Counted from the first letter of the stretch, positions 1-7,292 are shown. The stretch is DNA of 12,062 nt from JBBRCX01 sp038204465 (GCA_038204465.1 JBBRCX010000120.1:1-12062); one strand, 5' to 3'. Notes: generated by a model not told the origin, from the letters alone. Translations and numbers: made by a program.

Positions 1-1020
1 ATTCCCACGGTGGTGGATCGGCTGGTTCAGCAGGCGATCCTGCAAGTGTTGGAACCCATCCTGGATCCGACCTTTTCAGAGTCCAGCTACGGCTTCCGAC
101 CCGGACGCGGCGCGCACGATGCGTTGCGGAAGGCGAAAGAGTTCGTGGCCGGTGGACGGGACATCGTCGTGGACATCGATCTGGAGAAGTTCTTCGATCG
201 CGTGAACCACGACGTGTTGATGAACCGTCTGAGCCTGCACGTGGAAGACAAGCGTATGCTGAGGACCATCGGCCGGTTCCTTCGGGCCGGGATGATGAGC
301 AACGGCGTGTGCCTCGACCGCGAGCAAGGGACTCCGCAGGGCGGGCCGCTCTCCCCTGTGCTGGCGAACCTGCTGTTGGACGATCTGGACAAGGAACTGG
401 AACGCCGGGGTCACTGCTTCTGCCGCTATGCCGACGACTGCAACATCTACGTGCAGTCGCCCAAAGCGGGGCAGCGCGTGATGGCCAGCGTCACCCGGTT
501 GCTGGAACAGAAACTCCGCCTGCGCGTGAACCGGGACAAAAGCGCGGTGGCACCCGTGCAGGAACGCAAGTTCCTGGGCCATCGCCTGCTGCCCGACGGG
601 CATCTGGGGATCGCTCCCCAGAGCCTCAGTCGCGCCAAGGAGCGGGTTCGACAAATCACCCGGCGAAGCCGAGGCGTGAGCATCGAGCAAGTGATCGACG
701 AACTCAACACCTTCCTCACCGGCTGGGTGACGTACTTCCGCCACGCGGAATGCCGAAGCTCGCTGCGTGAAATGGACGGATGGGTGCGACGCAAACTGCG
801 ATGCCTGCGTCTCAAACAGTGCCGCTTCATGCAACCGATCGCCAACTGGCTGCGGAAACTGGGCGTGCCGCGACGGCGCGCCTGGCTCCTGGCCCAGAGC
901 GGCAAGGGTTGGTGGCGACTGTCTGGCAGTCCCCCGGCGAACGAGGGAATGTCAGTGGCATGGTTCGACTCGTTGGGGCTGATCAGCCTGACCGCGAGGT
1001 ATGCAACGTTAAACGGTTAG
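1..1020 (+). CDS. ltrA: Group II intron reverse transcriptase/maturase (5'-partial)
   Basis: The protein copies the intron RNA into DNA at the target site and helps the intron fold and splice. The frame is open from base 1 (I-P-T-V-V-D-R), so the GTG at 10 is internal and the N-terminal part is missing; family members are usually about 420-480 residues and about 340 are seen. Visible reverse transcriptase blocks are YGFRPGRG, VDIDLEKFFDRVNH (first catalytic Asp), QGTPQGGPLSPVLANLLL, and RYADD with the catalytic Asp pair at 433-438. These are followed by the maturase (domain X) signature GWVTYFRHAE and the usual C-terminus GWWRLSGSPPAN...RYATLN. It stops there, with no HNH endonuclease domain. 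That fits endonuclease-less bacterial introns, which are thought to rely on single-stranded or replication-fork DNA. The identification is secure; the intron subclass is not determined. Confidence 0.95.
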   Translation: MPTVVDRLVQQAILQVLEPILDPTFSESSYGFRPGRGAHDALRKAKEFVAGGRDIVVDIDLEKFFDRVNHDVLMNRLSLHVEDKRMLRTIGRFLRAGMMSNGVCLDREQGTPQGGPLSPVLANLLLDDLDKELERRGHCFCRYADDCNIYVQSPKAGQRVMASVTRLLEQKLRLRVNRDKSAVAPVQERKFLGHRLLPDGHLGIAPQSLSRAKERVRQITRRSRGVSIEQVIDELNTFLTGWVTYFRHAECRSSLREMDGWVRRKLRCLRLKQCRFMQPIANWLRKLGVPRRRAWLLAQSGKGWWRLSGSPPANEGMSVAWFDSLGLISLTARYATLNG

Positions 1021-1022
1021 AA

Positions 1023-1095
1023 GAAACCGCCGGATACGCTGAGTACGTCCGGTGGTGTGGGAGGACGGGCGCCGCAAGGCGCCCTCCTACCCGAT
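1023..1095 (+). ncRNA. Group II intron domains V and VI
   Basis: Domain V: ACCGCCGGA (1026-1034) pairs with TCCGGTGGT (1048-1056), nine pairs with one G-U. A two-base bulge, CG, lies at 1046-1047, and the upper stem TAC/GTA (1035-1037 with 1043-1045) closes a small loop. This upper stem is shorter than the five pairs usual in domain V. Domain VI: GGG (1059-1061) pairs with CCC (1090-1092) and AGGA (1062-1065) with TCCT (1085-1088). Then GGGCGCC pairs with GGCGCCC around a GCAA loop (1067-1084). The only unpaired base on the 3' side of the lower stem is A1089, the seventh base from the intron end, which is where the branch-point adenosine belongs. The pairing was done by hand and is unambiguous in the lower stems. 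Confidence 0.85.
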
Positions 1096-1131
1096 TATGC
1101 GCTCCCATTTTTTCTGGGATGATCGGCCTGT

Positions 1132-1857
1132 TCACGATCCTGAACTGAACACCTTCGGCAGCGCATACAGGACACACGCCTGTTGGTACTCATCAAATCC
1201 GAGAACCTGCAGCACGTTCCGCGTGATGGTGAAAAACAGCCCGAAAAACGACGGCACATACCACAGCAGCGCGAACAACCCGATAAACAACATCGTGCTC
1301 GTGGGTGGCGTCGTGAGCTTCTGGCGCGTCTGGGGTTTCATATACGGGCTGAGGATCTGAAATCCGTCGAGCGGCGGCACCGGCATCAGGTTGAGCAGCA
1401 CCGAGATCATCTGCAGCACCGCCGTCGACGCCAGAAAGATCTGGATGTTGCTCCACCGGTCGGGGCGCAACGAATAATTCACCCAGCCGAATCGCGGGTG
1501 CAGCGGAATCACGCATCCCAGGAATAACAGCAGGTTCATTGCCGGCCCTGCCGCTGAAACCGCCGACTCCCACACCCGGCTCCGCAGCAGATCGCGGCGC
1601 ACATAGGTCACGCCGCCCGGAAGAGGAATTCCTCCCATCAGCAGGAACACCGCCGGCAGCAGGAGGCTGTTGACCGGATCGACGTATTGCAGCGGATTGA
1701 GCGTGAGCCCGCCGCGCTCGCGAATGGTCCAGTCCCCTCCCCAGTACGCGACGACCCCGTGGGCAAACTCGTGCAGCACGACCGACATGATCCATGCGAT
1801 GAACACCGCCCAGAACAACGGGTTACGAAAGTCGACCGCCGCGAGAATCGCCAGCAT
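1132..1857 (-). CDS. Site-2 protease family (M50) membrane zinc metallopeptidase
   Basis: An intramembrane metalloprotease of about 241 residues. The first helix carries the zinc motif HEFAH (H29, E30, H33), and a second motif, NLMPVPPLDG (156-165), supplies the third zinc ligand, D164. Hydrophobic segments near residues 13-27, 64-77, 105-118, 139-157 and 188-211 fit a compact polytopic core with no PDZ or CBS domain, as in the short bacterial M50 subgroup. The substrate cannot be told from sequence; relatives cut membrane-bound anti-sigma factors or signal-peptide remnants. I chose ATG at 1857 because TAGACT (1865-1870) ends seven bases before it; a TTG ten codons upstream (1887) would extend the frame but has no ribosome site. 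The gene is divergent from trpG and tail to tail with the group II intron. No terminator with a T-run was seen after its stop. Confidence 0.9.
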   Translation of the reverse strand: MLAILAAVDFRNPLFWAVFIAWIMSVVLHEFAHGVVAYWGGDWTIRERGGLTLNPLQYVDPVNSLLLPAVFLLMGGIPLPGGVTYVRRDLLRSRVWESAVSAAGPAMNLLLFLGCVIPLHPRFGWVNYSLRPDRWSNIQIFLASTAVLQMISVLLNLMPVPPLDGFQILSPYMKPQTRQKLTTPPTSTMLFIGLFALLWYVPSFFGLFFTITRNVLQVLGFDEYQQACVLYALPKVFSSGS

Positions 1858-1864
1858 GACCCAG

Positions 1865-1870
1865 AGTCTA
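1865..1870 (-). promoter_or_regulatory. Candidate -10 element of the M50 gene
   Basis: TAGACT on the minus strand ends seven bases before the ATG at 1857, which would put transcription start at or beside the start codon. The -35 region 17 bases upstream (TTCCTT) is a poor match. There is no Shine-Dalgarno sequence. Confidence 0.3.
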
Positions 1871-1940
1871 GCGCCGCCGGACTTCAAAAGGAATTGCGTC
1901 GCCGACGGCAGTCATGAACCGCCGCCGTCCCGCCGTCCGC

Positions 1941-1969
1941 TTTCCCCGCCGCCCGTCCGCTTCTACACT
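1941..1969 (+). promoter_or_regulatory. Candidate trpG promoter
   Basis: TTTCCC (1941-1946), a 17-base spacer and TACACT (1964-1969) form a weak sigma-70-like pair. The -10 ends eight bases before ATG 1978, so the transcript would be leaderless or nearly so. Confidence 0.3.
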
Positions 1970-1977
1970 TGAGCGCG

Positions 1978-2547
1978 ATGATCGTGCTGATCGATAACTA
2001 CGACTCCTTCACCTACAACCTGGTGCAGAAACTCGGGGAGATCGATCCCAATCGCCCGATGAAGGTGTTCCGCAATGACAAGATAACTGTCGCACAGGTG
2101 GAGGATCTGCAACCCACGCATATCGTCATCTCGCCGGGCCCCTGCACGCCGCGCGAAGGCGGCATCAGTAACGACATCATCCGCCACTTCGGCCCGAAGC
2201 TTCCGGTGCTCGGGGTGTGCCTGGGGCACCAGTGCATCGGTTTTACCGCGGGCGCCCAGGTCGTGCGCGCCCAGCGCCTGATGCATGGCAAGACCGATCA
2301 GATCCGCCACGACGGGCGCACGCTCTACGCCGGCATGCCCAATCCCTTCACCGCCACGCGCTATCACAGCCTGATCATCAAGAACGGCACGCTTCCGTCC
2401 GACTACGAGATCAGTTCCTGGACCGACCAGGAAGAGATCATGGGCGTCCGTCACAAAAGCTGGCCCCTGGAAGGCGTGCAGTTCCACCCGGAAAGCTTCC
2501 TTACCGAACAGGGCGAGCGCCTCCTGGCGAACTTCCTCAAGAAGTAG
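1978..2547 (+). CDS. trpG: Glutamine amidotransferase, anthranilate/aminodeoxychorismate synthase component II
   Basis: A class I glutamine amidotransferase of 189 residues, full length for the family. It hydrolyses glutamine and passes ammonia to a TrpE or PabB partner, which makes anthranilate (tryptophan) or aminodeoxychorismate (folate) from chorismate. The start MIVLIDNYDSFTYNLVQ is diagnostic. The nucleophile is C81 in GVCLGHQ, and the His-Glu pair is H170 and E172 in FHPES; the oxyanion-region motif SPGPCTP is at 52-58. An ATG at 1978 gives the standard N-terminus; the TTG at 1969 adds only three residues and overlaps the -10-like hexamer. No trpE, pabB, trpD or trpC lies beside it, so the TrpG versus PabA role cannot be decided here, and one protein may serve both partners. 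It is divergent from the M50 gene and converges on dinB. Confidence 0.93.
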   Translation: MIVLIDNYDSFTYNLVQKLGEIDPNRPMKVFRNDKITVAQVEDLQPTHIVISPGPCTPREGGISNDIIRHFGPKLPVLGVCLGHQCIGFTAGAQVVRAQRLMHGKTDQIRHDGRTLYAGMPNPFTATRYHSLIIKNGTLPSDYEISSWTDQEEIMGVRHKSWPLEGVQFHPESFLTEQGERLLANFLKK

Positions 2548-2637
2548 GATCGACGCATCTGTCGCCCATGTGTTTCCTGTGGGTTGCCAGCGGGTTTCCG
2601 GGAGCGACGCGCGTCAGGGCAAGGGGGATACCGCGGC

Positions 2638-3810
2638 CTACGGAAGGCTCTGTCCACCGCGGGCGCGGTGAATGACCGACGCGCCGAAGCGATCGTTGAT
2701 CCGATCCAGCGCCCGATCCAGTCTGCGCTGCCGCTCCAACTTCGGATCGCTGAACAATTCCATCTGCCGCGCCCCGCCCGTCAATCGCCCCGCGGACGCT
2801 CCGATCAGCCTGACCGGCTGATATTCGTTGTGCGCCCACTCGTCGAACAATCCCGAAACCGCCTGCCAGAGCGGTTCGGTCGCATCATGCTCCTGAGGCA
2901 GGGTGCAGCGACGGGTGATCGTCTTGAAATCGCCGAAGCGGATCTTCACCGTTACCGCCCGCGCTCGCAGGCCGTGACGCCGCAACCGGCGGGAAACTTC
3001 CTCCACCTGTTCCAGCAGCACCGCGCGCACGTCCTGGGGATCAGGCACGTCGGTTCCGAACGTCTGTTCCTGCCCGATGCTTTTCGCTTCGCGGTCTGGC
3101 GTCACCTCGCGGTCGTCGAGGCCGAACGCAAGCCGGCGATAGTGCTCCGCGTCGTCGCCGATGCGCCGCCGCAGCGCGTCCAGGTCCATTCGCCGCAGAT
3201 CCCCGAAGGTATGAATGCCGATCGCTTCGAGCTTCGCCGCGGTCTTGGGCCCAATCCCCCAGATGCGCCCGATCGGCAGCGGCGGCAGCACGCGATCAAC
3301 GTCGTCCGGCCCGATCACCGTCAGCCCGTCGGGCTTCTGCAAGTCCGACGCCAGCTTCGCCAGGAACTTATTTGCCGCCACGCCCACCGATGCGGTCAAT
3401 CCCGTCTCGTCACGGATCGAGTCTTTCAGTTGTCGCGCCGCGACCTGCGGCTCGCCCACCGCCTGCCGCGTCCCCGTCAGATCCAGGAACGCCTCGTCGA
3501 TGCTCAACGGCTCGATCGCCGGAGTGAACCGCTCGAAGATCGAAAACACCTGATCGGAAACCTCCCGATAGCGGGAGAAACGCACCGGCACGACCATCAC
3601 ATGCGGGCACAAGCGCTTTGCCACCGACATCGGCTGCGCCGAGCGGCACCCGAACTGCCGCGATTCATAAGAAGCCGCCGCCACCACCCCGCGCGGGCCG
3701 TCATGTCCAACCAGCACAGGCTTGCCCCGCAGCGCGGGATCATCCAACTGTTCCACCGACGCAAAAAACGCGTCCATGTCGACATGCAAAATGCTGCGAC
3801 CTTCCGCCAC
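2638..3810 (-). CDS. dinB: DNA polymerase IV (Y-family translesion polymerase)
   Basis: An error-prone DNA polymerase that copies past damaged bases. The catalytic metal ligands are visible in HVDMDAFFASVE (D11 and D13) and SIDEAFLD (D105, E106), followed by the Y-family block SVGVAANKFLAKLASD (141-156). A helix-hairpin-helix-like stretch, IWGIGPKTAAKLEAIGI, lies at 183-199. The C-terminal little-finger part ends with QMELF (349-353), a good match to the beta-clamp-binding motif. The start is GTG 3810, giving 390 residues and beginning three residues before the conserved SILHVDMD strand. The frame stays open to 4113, but that extension resembles no DinB and runs into the divergent gene at 3941. 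No Shine-Dalgarno is present; TACAAT ends six bases before the GTG, so the mRNA may be leaderless. Damage-inducible control is common for dinB, and a possible operator overlaps this start. Confidence 0.95.
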   Translation of the reverse strand: MAEGRSILHVDMDAFFASVEQLDDPALRGKPVLVGHDGPRGVVAAASYESRQFGCRSAQPMSVAKRLCPHVMVVPVRFSRYREVSDQVFSIFERFTPAIEPLSIDEAFLDLTGTRQAVGEPQVAARQLKDSIRDETGLTASVGVAANKFLAKLASDLQKPDGLTVIGPDDVDRVLPPLPIGRIWGIGPKTAAKLEAIGIHTFGDLRRMDLDALRRRIGDDAEHYRRLAFGLDDREVTPDREAKSIGQEQTFGTDVPDPQDVRAVLLEQVEEVSRRLRRHGLRARAVTVKIRFGDFKTITRRCTLPQEHDATEPLWQAVSGLFDEWAHNEYQPVRLIGASAGRLTGGARQMELFSDPKLERQRRLDRALDRINDRFGASVIHRARGGQSLP

Positions 3811-3823
3811 AGGAACATTGTAC
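3810..3823 (-). promoter_or_regulatory. Candidate dinB -10 element with overlapping imperfect palindrome
   Basis: On the minus strand, TACAAT (3817-3822) ends six bases before the GTG start. It lies within GGTACAATGTTCC (3811-3823), an imperfect palindrome in which ten of thirteen bases obey the symmetry (GG-ACA-TGT-CC). A repressor here would block both polymerase binding and the start. It resembles a Gram-positive-type SOS box (GAAC, four bases, GTTC) only partly: the spacing is one base short and the second half-site reads GTAC. Confidence 0.3.
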
Positions 3824-3905
3824 CGCTCTGTAAGGAATTGAATGTGCACCCTCTCCACCAAGCAGGCCTGAGCGCAGGCCGCGCCGATGCCTCCCAACAG
3901 AAGTC

Positions 3906-3934
3906 TTCTTTCTCCCCACGATGCCGCATAAACT
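3906..3934 (+). promoter_or_regulatory. Candidate promoter of the 3941-4573 gene
   Basis: TAAACT (3929-3934) ends six bases before ATG 3941, the spacing expected of a leaderless transcript. The -35 candidate TTCTTT (3906-3911, 17-base spacer) is weak. The base string GCCCTC directly before this ATG is also found directly before the ATG at 11853. Confidence 0.35.
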
Positions 3935-3940
3935 GCCCTC

Positions 3941-4573
3941 ATGCCCGACCATCGCATCTTCCTCCTCTCCCCCGCGCATTGCGGCGGTAAGCGCGCGGGA
4001 TTTGTGGTGAATGAGAAGGCGCAGTTCGACCTTGCCCGGCGGCTGCGCTCACCTGATGGCGCCTCGCTGGGCGACGTGTTCAGCTTTCTCAGCGGGTTGT
4101 ATTTTCGCGGCAAGCTTGCCTACGCCAATCGCTTCACGGCGCCGCCGCCCGGCGCGCCGGGTGTGCTGGTCATAACGACCAATCGCGGGCTGCTCCCGCC
4201 CCAGACGCGCCTGTCGGTGACGGAGTTGCGCCGTTTTGGCGACGGCTGCATCGACGAAGACGACCCGCAATATCGCGACCCGCTGGAACGCGACGCCCGG
4301 CAGGTCGCCGCGCAGGCCGGGGACGACTGCAGGGTCGTTCTGCTGGGCAGCGTGGCGACCGGCAAATATGTTGACGTGCTGAGCGACGTGTTTGCCGAGC
4401 GGCTGGTCTTTCCCGAGGAATTCGCCGGGCGCGGTGACATGAGCCGCGGCGGTCTCATGCTGCGATGCGTCGATGAGAGCAGGGAGCTGAGTTACGTCCC
4501 GATCAAGAGCGGCGCGCGGCATGGGAAGCGGCCGCCCAAGCTTCAGGGCCGAATTCCCGTCCGCTCCGAATGA
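3941..4573 (+). CDS. Conserved protein of unknown function
   Basis: A predicted soluble protein of 210 residues with no signal peptide or membrane segment. I recognise the overall pattern from other environmental bacteria, but know no assigned function and no gene name. Likely conserved blocks are FLLSPAHCGGKRAG (7-20), SLGDVFSFLSGLYFRGKLAYA (about 42-62, high in aromatic and glycine residues), GVLVITTNRGLLPP (about 73-86), RVVLLGSVATGKYVDVL (about 130-146) and the glycine-rich GRGDMSRGGLMLRCV (about 162-176). Alternating hydrophobic strands ending in glycine turns (VLVITTNRG, VVLLGSVATGKY) suggest an alpha/beta fold, possibly nucleotide or phosphate binding, but no Walker A or other standard motif is intact. 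It is divergent from dinB across a 130-base spacer and could share damage-related control. A hairpin repeat follows its stop. Confidence 0.8.
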   Translation: MPDHRIFLLSPAHCGGKRAGFVVNEKAQFDLARRLRSPDGASLGDVFSFLSGLYFRGKLAYANRFTAPPPGAPGVLVITTNRGLLPPQTRLSVTELRRFGDGCIDEDDPQYRDPLERDARQVAAQAGDDCRVVLLGSVATGKYVDVLSDVFAERLVFPEEFAGRGDMSRGGLMLRCVDESRELSYVPIKSGARHGKRPPKLQGRIPVRSE

Positions 4574-4608
4574 CGGGCGAACCCTCCATCAACTGACGTC
4601 AGGCGCCG

Positions 4609-4633
4609 TCGTAGCACGGGCGTCTCGCCCGTG
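4609..4633 (+). repeat. Intergenic hairpin repeat, copy 1
   Basis: CACGGGCG (4615-4622) and CGCCCGTG (4626-4633) form a perfect eight-pair stem around TCT. The 20 bases 4609-4628 recur inverted at 7309-7328. It lies between two convergent 3' ends (genes ending at 4573 and 4649). There is no T-run, so a simple intrinsic terminator is not supported. Confidence 0.7.
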
Positions 4634-4648
4634 AGCATGCAGCTTGCA

Positions 4649-7159
4649 TCACCTCGCCGCGACGCTGTCCGCTTTCACTTGCGCGTCGATCGCGGCGTAG
4701 GCGACCAGCTGGGCGATGCCGCTCGGGGCAAAAAGGCGGATGGGATAATTCTCGATGCTTACGCACGCGTCGCCGAAGGCGTATCCAAGGCTTCCCCGCA
4801 GGACGATGTCCGAGCCGGTCGGTTGCCACGCCGGGTCGTCATGATCTCCCGTCAATTCGATGACGCGCTCGTGGTGGCGAAGGAGGGCGTCGGCCTCCTT
4901 GGGGTCGCGGCCGTTGTAGCCGAGACGCAAAACCAGCGAATTTTCCGGCAGCCGCAGGTCAAACGTCGGCACGCCTTTTGGCACTGCCGGCAGAAACTCC
5001 ACCGCCTTCGCCCAGCCCGCGTCATCCAACTGACCAATGTAGGCGCCGGGCATGTGCCCGGACCATGCGACGAAAGTTTTACGTCCCGCCGCCGTCTCCT
5101 TTTCAATCATTTGAGCTGCGTTTTGCAACACGTCGACCTGAAGCTCCAGCCGATGCATCGGGTAGCGGATCTGCCGCAGGAATTGCCTGCCAAGCTCTCC
5201 CGCCACGATCGGCGCGATGGAATAGTCGTCGTGAAACTGCTTCTTGCCCTGGTACCGGGCGCCCCAGTCGCGGCCATCTTCATAGGAATACGACTTCCAC
5301 ATCGTCGGCATGTGCCCGCGCCGAGTGAGCGCACTGACCAGTTCCGCGACGAAGGTCCAACCGTTGATGGTATTGGCCAGCACGTTCGCATGTCCGGCGC
5401 GCGTGCCGTTGCCAAAATCCACTACCCGCCCGTCGCCGGTGATTCCTGAATCAATCCACGCGTCGCAGGCCGCCATGCGATCCTTCAATTCCGGCATCGA
5501 CCTCGGGCCAAAGCCGATGAGGTAACCCCCCTGGTCATGGAATGTCTTCAAGACGTCCAGGTCTTTTCCGGTTGGCGCGCGGTCGTAGGCGACCAGCCCG
5601 ACGTCGTTCGCTTTTTCGGCCTGGCTGCGATTCTCCTTAAAAGGCCTCTCGAACCCCAGGTGGACAATTCCACCGCTGCGGCCCCACAGCTCGCGACTGA
5701 ACCCGTCGGGGAAAAACGGAAAGCCGATCATGCCGCCGCCGAGGTGACGCTCGGCAATCCGGTCCGCGAGTTTGGTGATCTGCTCGATGTTTTGTTCCGA
5801 ATGATCGCACGTCTGCAGGGCCGCCTGGATATAACGCCCCGCGGCAGACGACTGCGCCGGCTGCGTGGTCGCCGGCGCGCCGGCCCCGGCAAGTTTCTCG
5901 GGGGTGATTCGATGAAGGGTAAAAGGCGAAATCGTGGTGACGTAAACCGACCCGTCATGCGCCACCATCAGTGACATCATGTACACCGGGATCATCGTCC
6001 CGTCCGGCAGCTTGGCGCCTCCATTGCTGAAGGGGACCGGCTTGCCATCCGCCCCGACAAGATTGACAAACTCCGGGTTCTCAATCGCCAGCACGCCAAG
6101 GTCCTTCACGGCCTTTGCCTTCGGATCGAAGCGCAGCAGGTGATTTACGTATCCGCCGCCGAAGCCAGGGTCGTTGTCGATGCGGACCAGGGCATAGACA
6201 CCGCCGTCCGGCGAAACGCTCAGCGCACAGCGTGAGTCGGGATTCTTCCCCTCGATCATCTTCCCGTGGTTCGTGCTCGAGACAGAAGGGCCCTCACTCA
6301 TCAGGTCGATCTCGAGCAGCGTCGGATCGTTCATCAGAATGAGATACGCATGGCGCTGGTCCGGCGCGAGCACCCACGTCGGCACCGATTGAGCGTCGGG
6401 CCTGCTCCAGGCCTTTCCACCCACGTCGATCGGGCGGACCGTCACCTTTTGTGTCGTAGGGTCATACTGCGCGAGCTGAAAGTCGTTTGTCAGCGTGCTG
6501 GCGCGCCCATCCGACGCGATTAGCGTGGTGGCATAGGGCGTGAGCCGCTGGCCAAGGTCGCGATACTTGCCTCCCTTGAGCTCTCCGATCATCCAGTGCT
6601 GCTCCTCGCAGGTGACGGCGTAAAGCAGCCCACGCGTCTCGTCCGCCGAGACGTCGATCACCCCCTGGCCTTCCATCGGCATGCCGAGATTAGTGCCCCG
6701 GACGGTGCGCGGGTCGTAGCTCATGACGTAGCCGCCGGGATATTTCGAGGTGTCGCCCTCCTTGGCATAACCCTGCTTGCTGCCGATGTAGATTTGCCCG
6801 GACGGGCCGACAAAGTTGCGTGTGTGGATCTTCGCCTGTGCCGCGTATCCCTTTCCGTTGACGCCGCACAACTTGTTGGTGTCGATCACGATCCGCTGCT
6901 GCCCGGTGCGCGGATCGAACTCGACTAAGTAAGCGTTTTCGCCATACTTGGCCGTCCCGATGTAGAGGTCGCCGTCCAATCCTTCGCAGAGCGAGAAGTA
7001 GCCCGACTCGTTATTGTGCGTCCCCGGCAATACGTGATAGGCGTGGGAAAAGATGTAGGTTGGCGGTTTCGCGGCCGCCGGTGCGTCTTGGGCGCGGCCC
7101 GCCGCGGCCGTCAGCACGAGCAACAACATCGCCAGCCGAACAGGACGAAAACTTCGCAT
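4649..7159 (-). CDS. Exported beta-propeller-like protein with two tandem SIS-like modules
   Basis: An 836-residue exported protein. Residues 1-24 are a Sec signal peptide (basic start, MLLLVLTAAA core, GRA or AQ cleavage region). Residues about 33-420 contain repeated strand/turn units such as GDLYIGTAKYGENAYLVEFDP, GQIYIGSKQGY, GLLYAVTCEE, HAYLILMNDPTLLEIDL and GSVYVTTISPFTLHRITP, typical of a beta-propeller. After an APATTQPAQSSA linker, residues 441-645 read like a SIS phosphosugar-binding domain: an N-terminal helix, GGGMIGFPFF...ELWGRSGG (474-497), DVGLVAYDRAPTGKDLDVL (519-537) and GTRAGHANVLANTINGWTFVAEL (585-607). Residues about 655-830 repeat the plan: helix, GRKTFVAWSGHMPG (692-705), NSLVLRLGYNGRDPKEADALL (740-760) and IRLFAPSGIAQLVAYAAI (807-824). 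Function and substrate are unknown. AGGAGA four bases before the ATG supports the start. The SIS reading comes from motif pattern only. Confidence 0.8.
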   Translation of the reverse strand: MRSFRPVRLAMLLLVLTAAAGRAQDAPAAAKPPTYIFSHAYHVLPGTHNNESGYFSLCEGLDGDLYIGTAKYGENAYLVEFDPRTGQQRIVIDTNKLCGVNGKGYAAQAKIHTRNFVGPSGQIYIGSKQGYAKEGDTSKYPGGYVMSYDPRTVRGTNLGMPMEGQGVIDVSADETRGLLYAVTCEEQHWMIGELKGGKYRDLGQRLTPYATTLIASDGRASTLTNDFQLAQYDPTTQKVTVRPIDVGGKAWSRPDAQSVPTWVLAPDQRHAYLILMNDPTLLEIDLMSEGPSVSSTNHGKMIEGKNPDSRCALSVSPDGGVYALVRIDNDPGFGGGYVNHLLRFDPKAKAVKDLGVLAIENPEFVNLVGADGKPVPFSNGGAKLPDGTMIPVYMMSLMVAHDGSVYVTTISPFTLHRITPEKLAGAGAPATTQPAQSSAAGRYIQAALQTCDHSEQNIEQITKLADRIAERHLGGGMIGFPFFPDGFSRELWGRSGGIVHLGFERPFKENRSQAEKANDVGLVAYDRAPTGKDLDVLKTFHDQGGYLIGFGPRSMPELKDRMAACDAWIDSGITGDGRVVDFGNGTRAGHANVLANTINGWTFVAELVSALTRRGHMPTMWKSYSYEDGRDWGARYQGKKQFHDDYSIAPIVAGELGRQFLRQIRYPMHRLELQVDVLQNAAQMIEKETAAGRKTFVAWSGHMPGAYIGQLDDAGWAKAVEFLPAVPKGVPTFDLRLPENSLVLRLGYNGRDPKEADALLRHHERVIELTGDHDDPAWQPTGSDIVLRGSLGYAFGDACVSIENYPIRLFAPSGIAQLVAYAAIDAQVKADSVAAR

Positions 7160-7163
7160 TCAA

Positions 7164-7171
7164 TCTCCTCT
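7164..7171 (-). promoter_or_regulatory. Strong ribosome binding site of the 836-residue exported protein
   Basis: AGAGGAGA on the minus strand, with AGGAGA ending four bases before ATG 7159. It fixes this start and contrasts with the SD-less starts of most neighbours. Confidence 0.75.
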
Positions 7172-7292
7172 GCCAGGAACAAAAGTGGATCCCGGCCGGC
7201 GAGCCTACCGCGGGCGCGCCGACGCCGGAAGACGCCCACCCTGGTAGTCCGCCGCTTCACAAGACGGCATCTTCGTCACAAAGAATCCGCCG

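Larger units (their letters stand above)
1..1095 (+). mobile_element. Group II intron, 3' portion (5' end outside window)
   Basis: The window opens inside a group II intron on the plus strand. What is visible is the intron-encoded reverse transcriptase, then a short linker, then folded RNA domains V and VI, ending in the sequence CTACCCGAT typical of bacterial group II intron 3' ends. The intron should end at 1095 and the 3' exon should begin TATGCGCTCCC. The exon is a spacer: the next gene (M50 peptidase, opposite strand) has its stop 37 bases further on, so the element sits in non-coding DNA between 3' ends and would not need to splice to preserve a gene. The 5' exon, ribozyme domains I-III and most of IV lie outside, so intron class and target-site pairing cannot be read. 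The open frame and intact DV/DVI suggest it may still be active, but this is inference. Confidence 0.88.

Noticed and set aside
1103..1119. TCCCA/TGGGA hairpin with a T-rich loop just after the M50 stop
   Set aside because: Only five pairs, and the T-run is in the loop rather than after the stem, so it is not a convincing terminator on either strand.
2548..2637. Possible terminator between trpG and dinB
   Set aside because: Only a CCCA/TGGG pairing and a GACGCGCGTC palindrome were found, with no T-run; no terminator can be claimed.
2584..3990. Long plus-strand open frame of 468 codons
   Set aside because: It is antisense to dinB, has low-complexity Arg/His/Pro-rich composition and no family pattern; it arises from GC-rich codon bias.
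3811..4113. N-terminal extension of dinB by 101 codons
   Set aside because: It covers the start of the divergent 3941 gene and resembles nothing in Y-family polymerases, which begin near SILHVDMD.
4631..5449. Plus-strand open frame of 272 codons
   Set aside because: Antisense to the propeller-SIS gene and without recognisable motifs.
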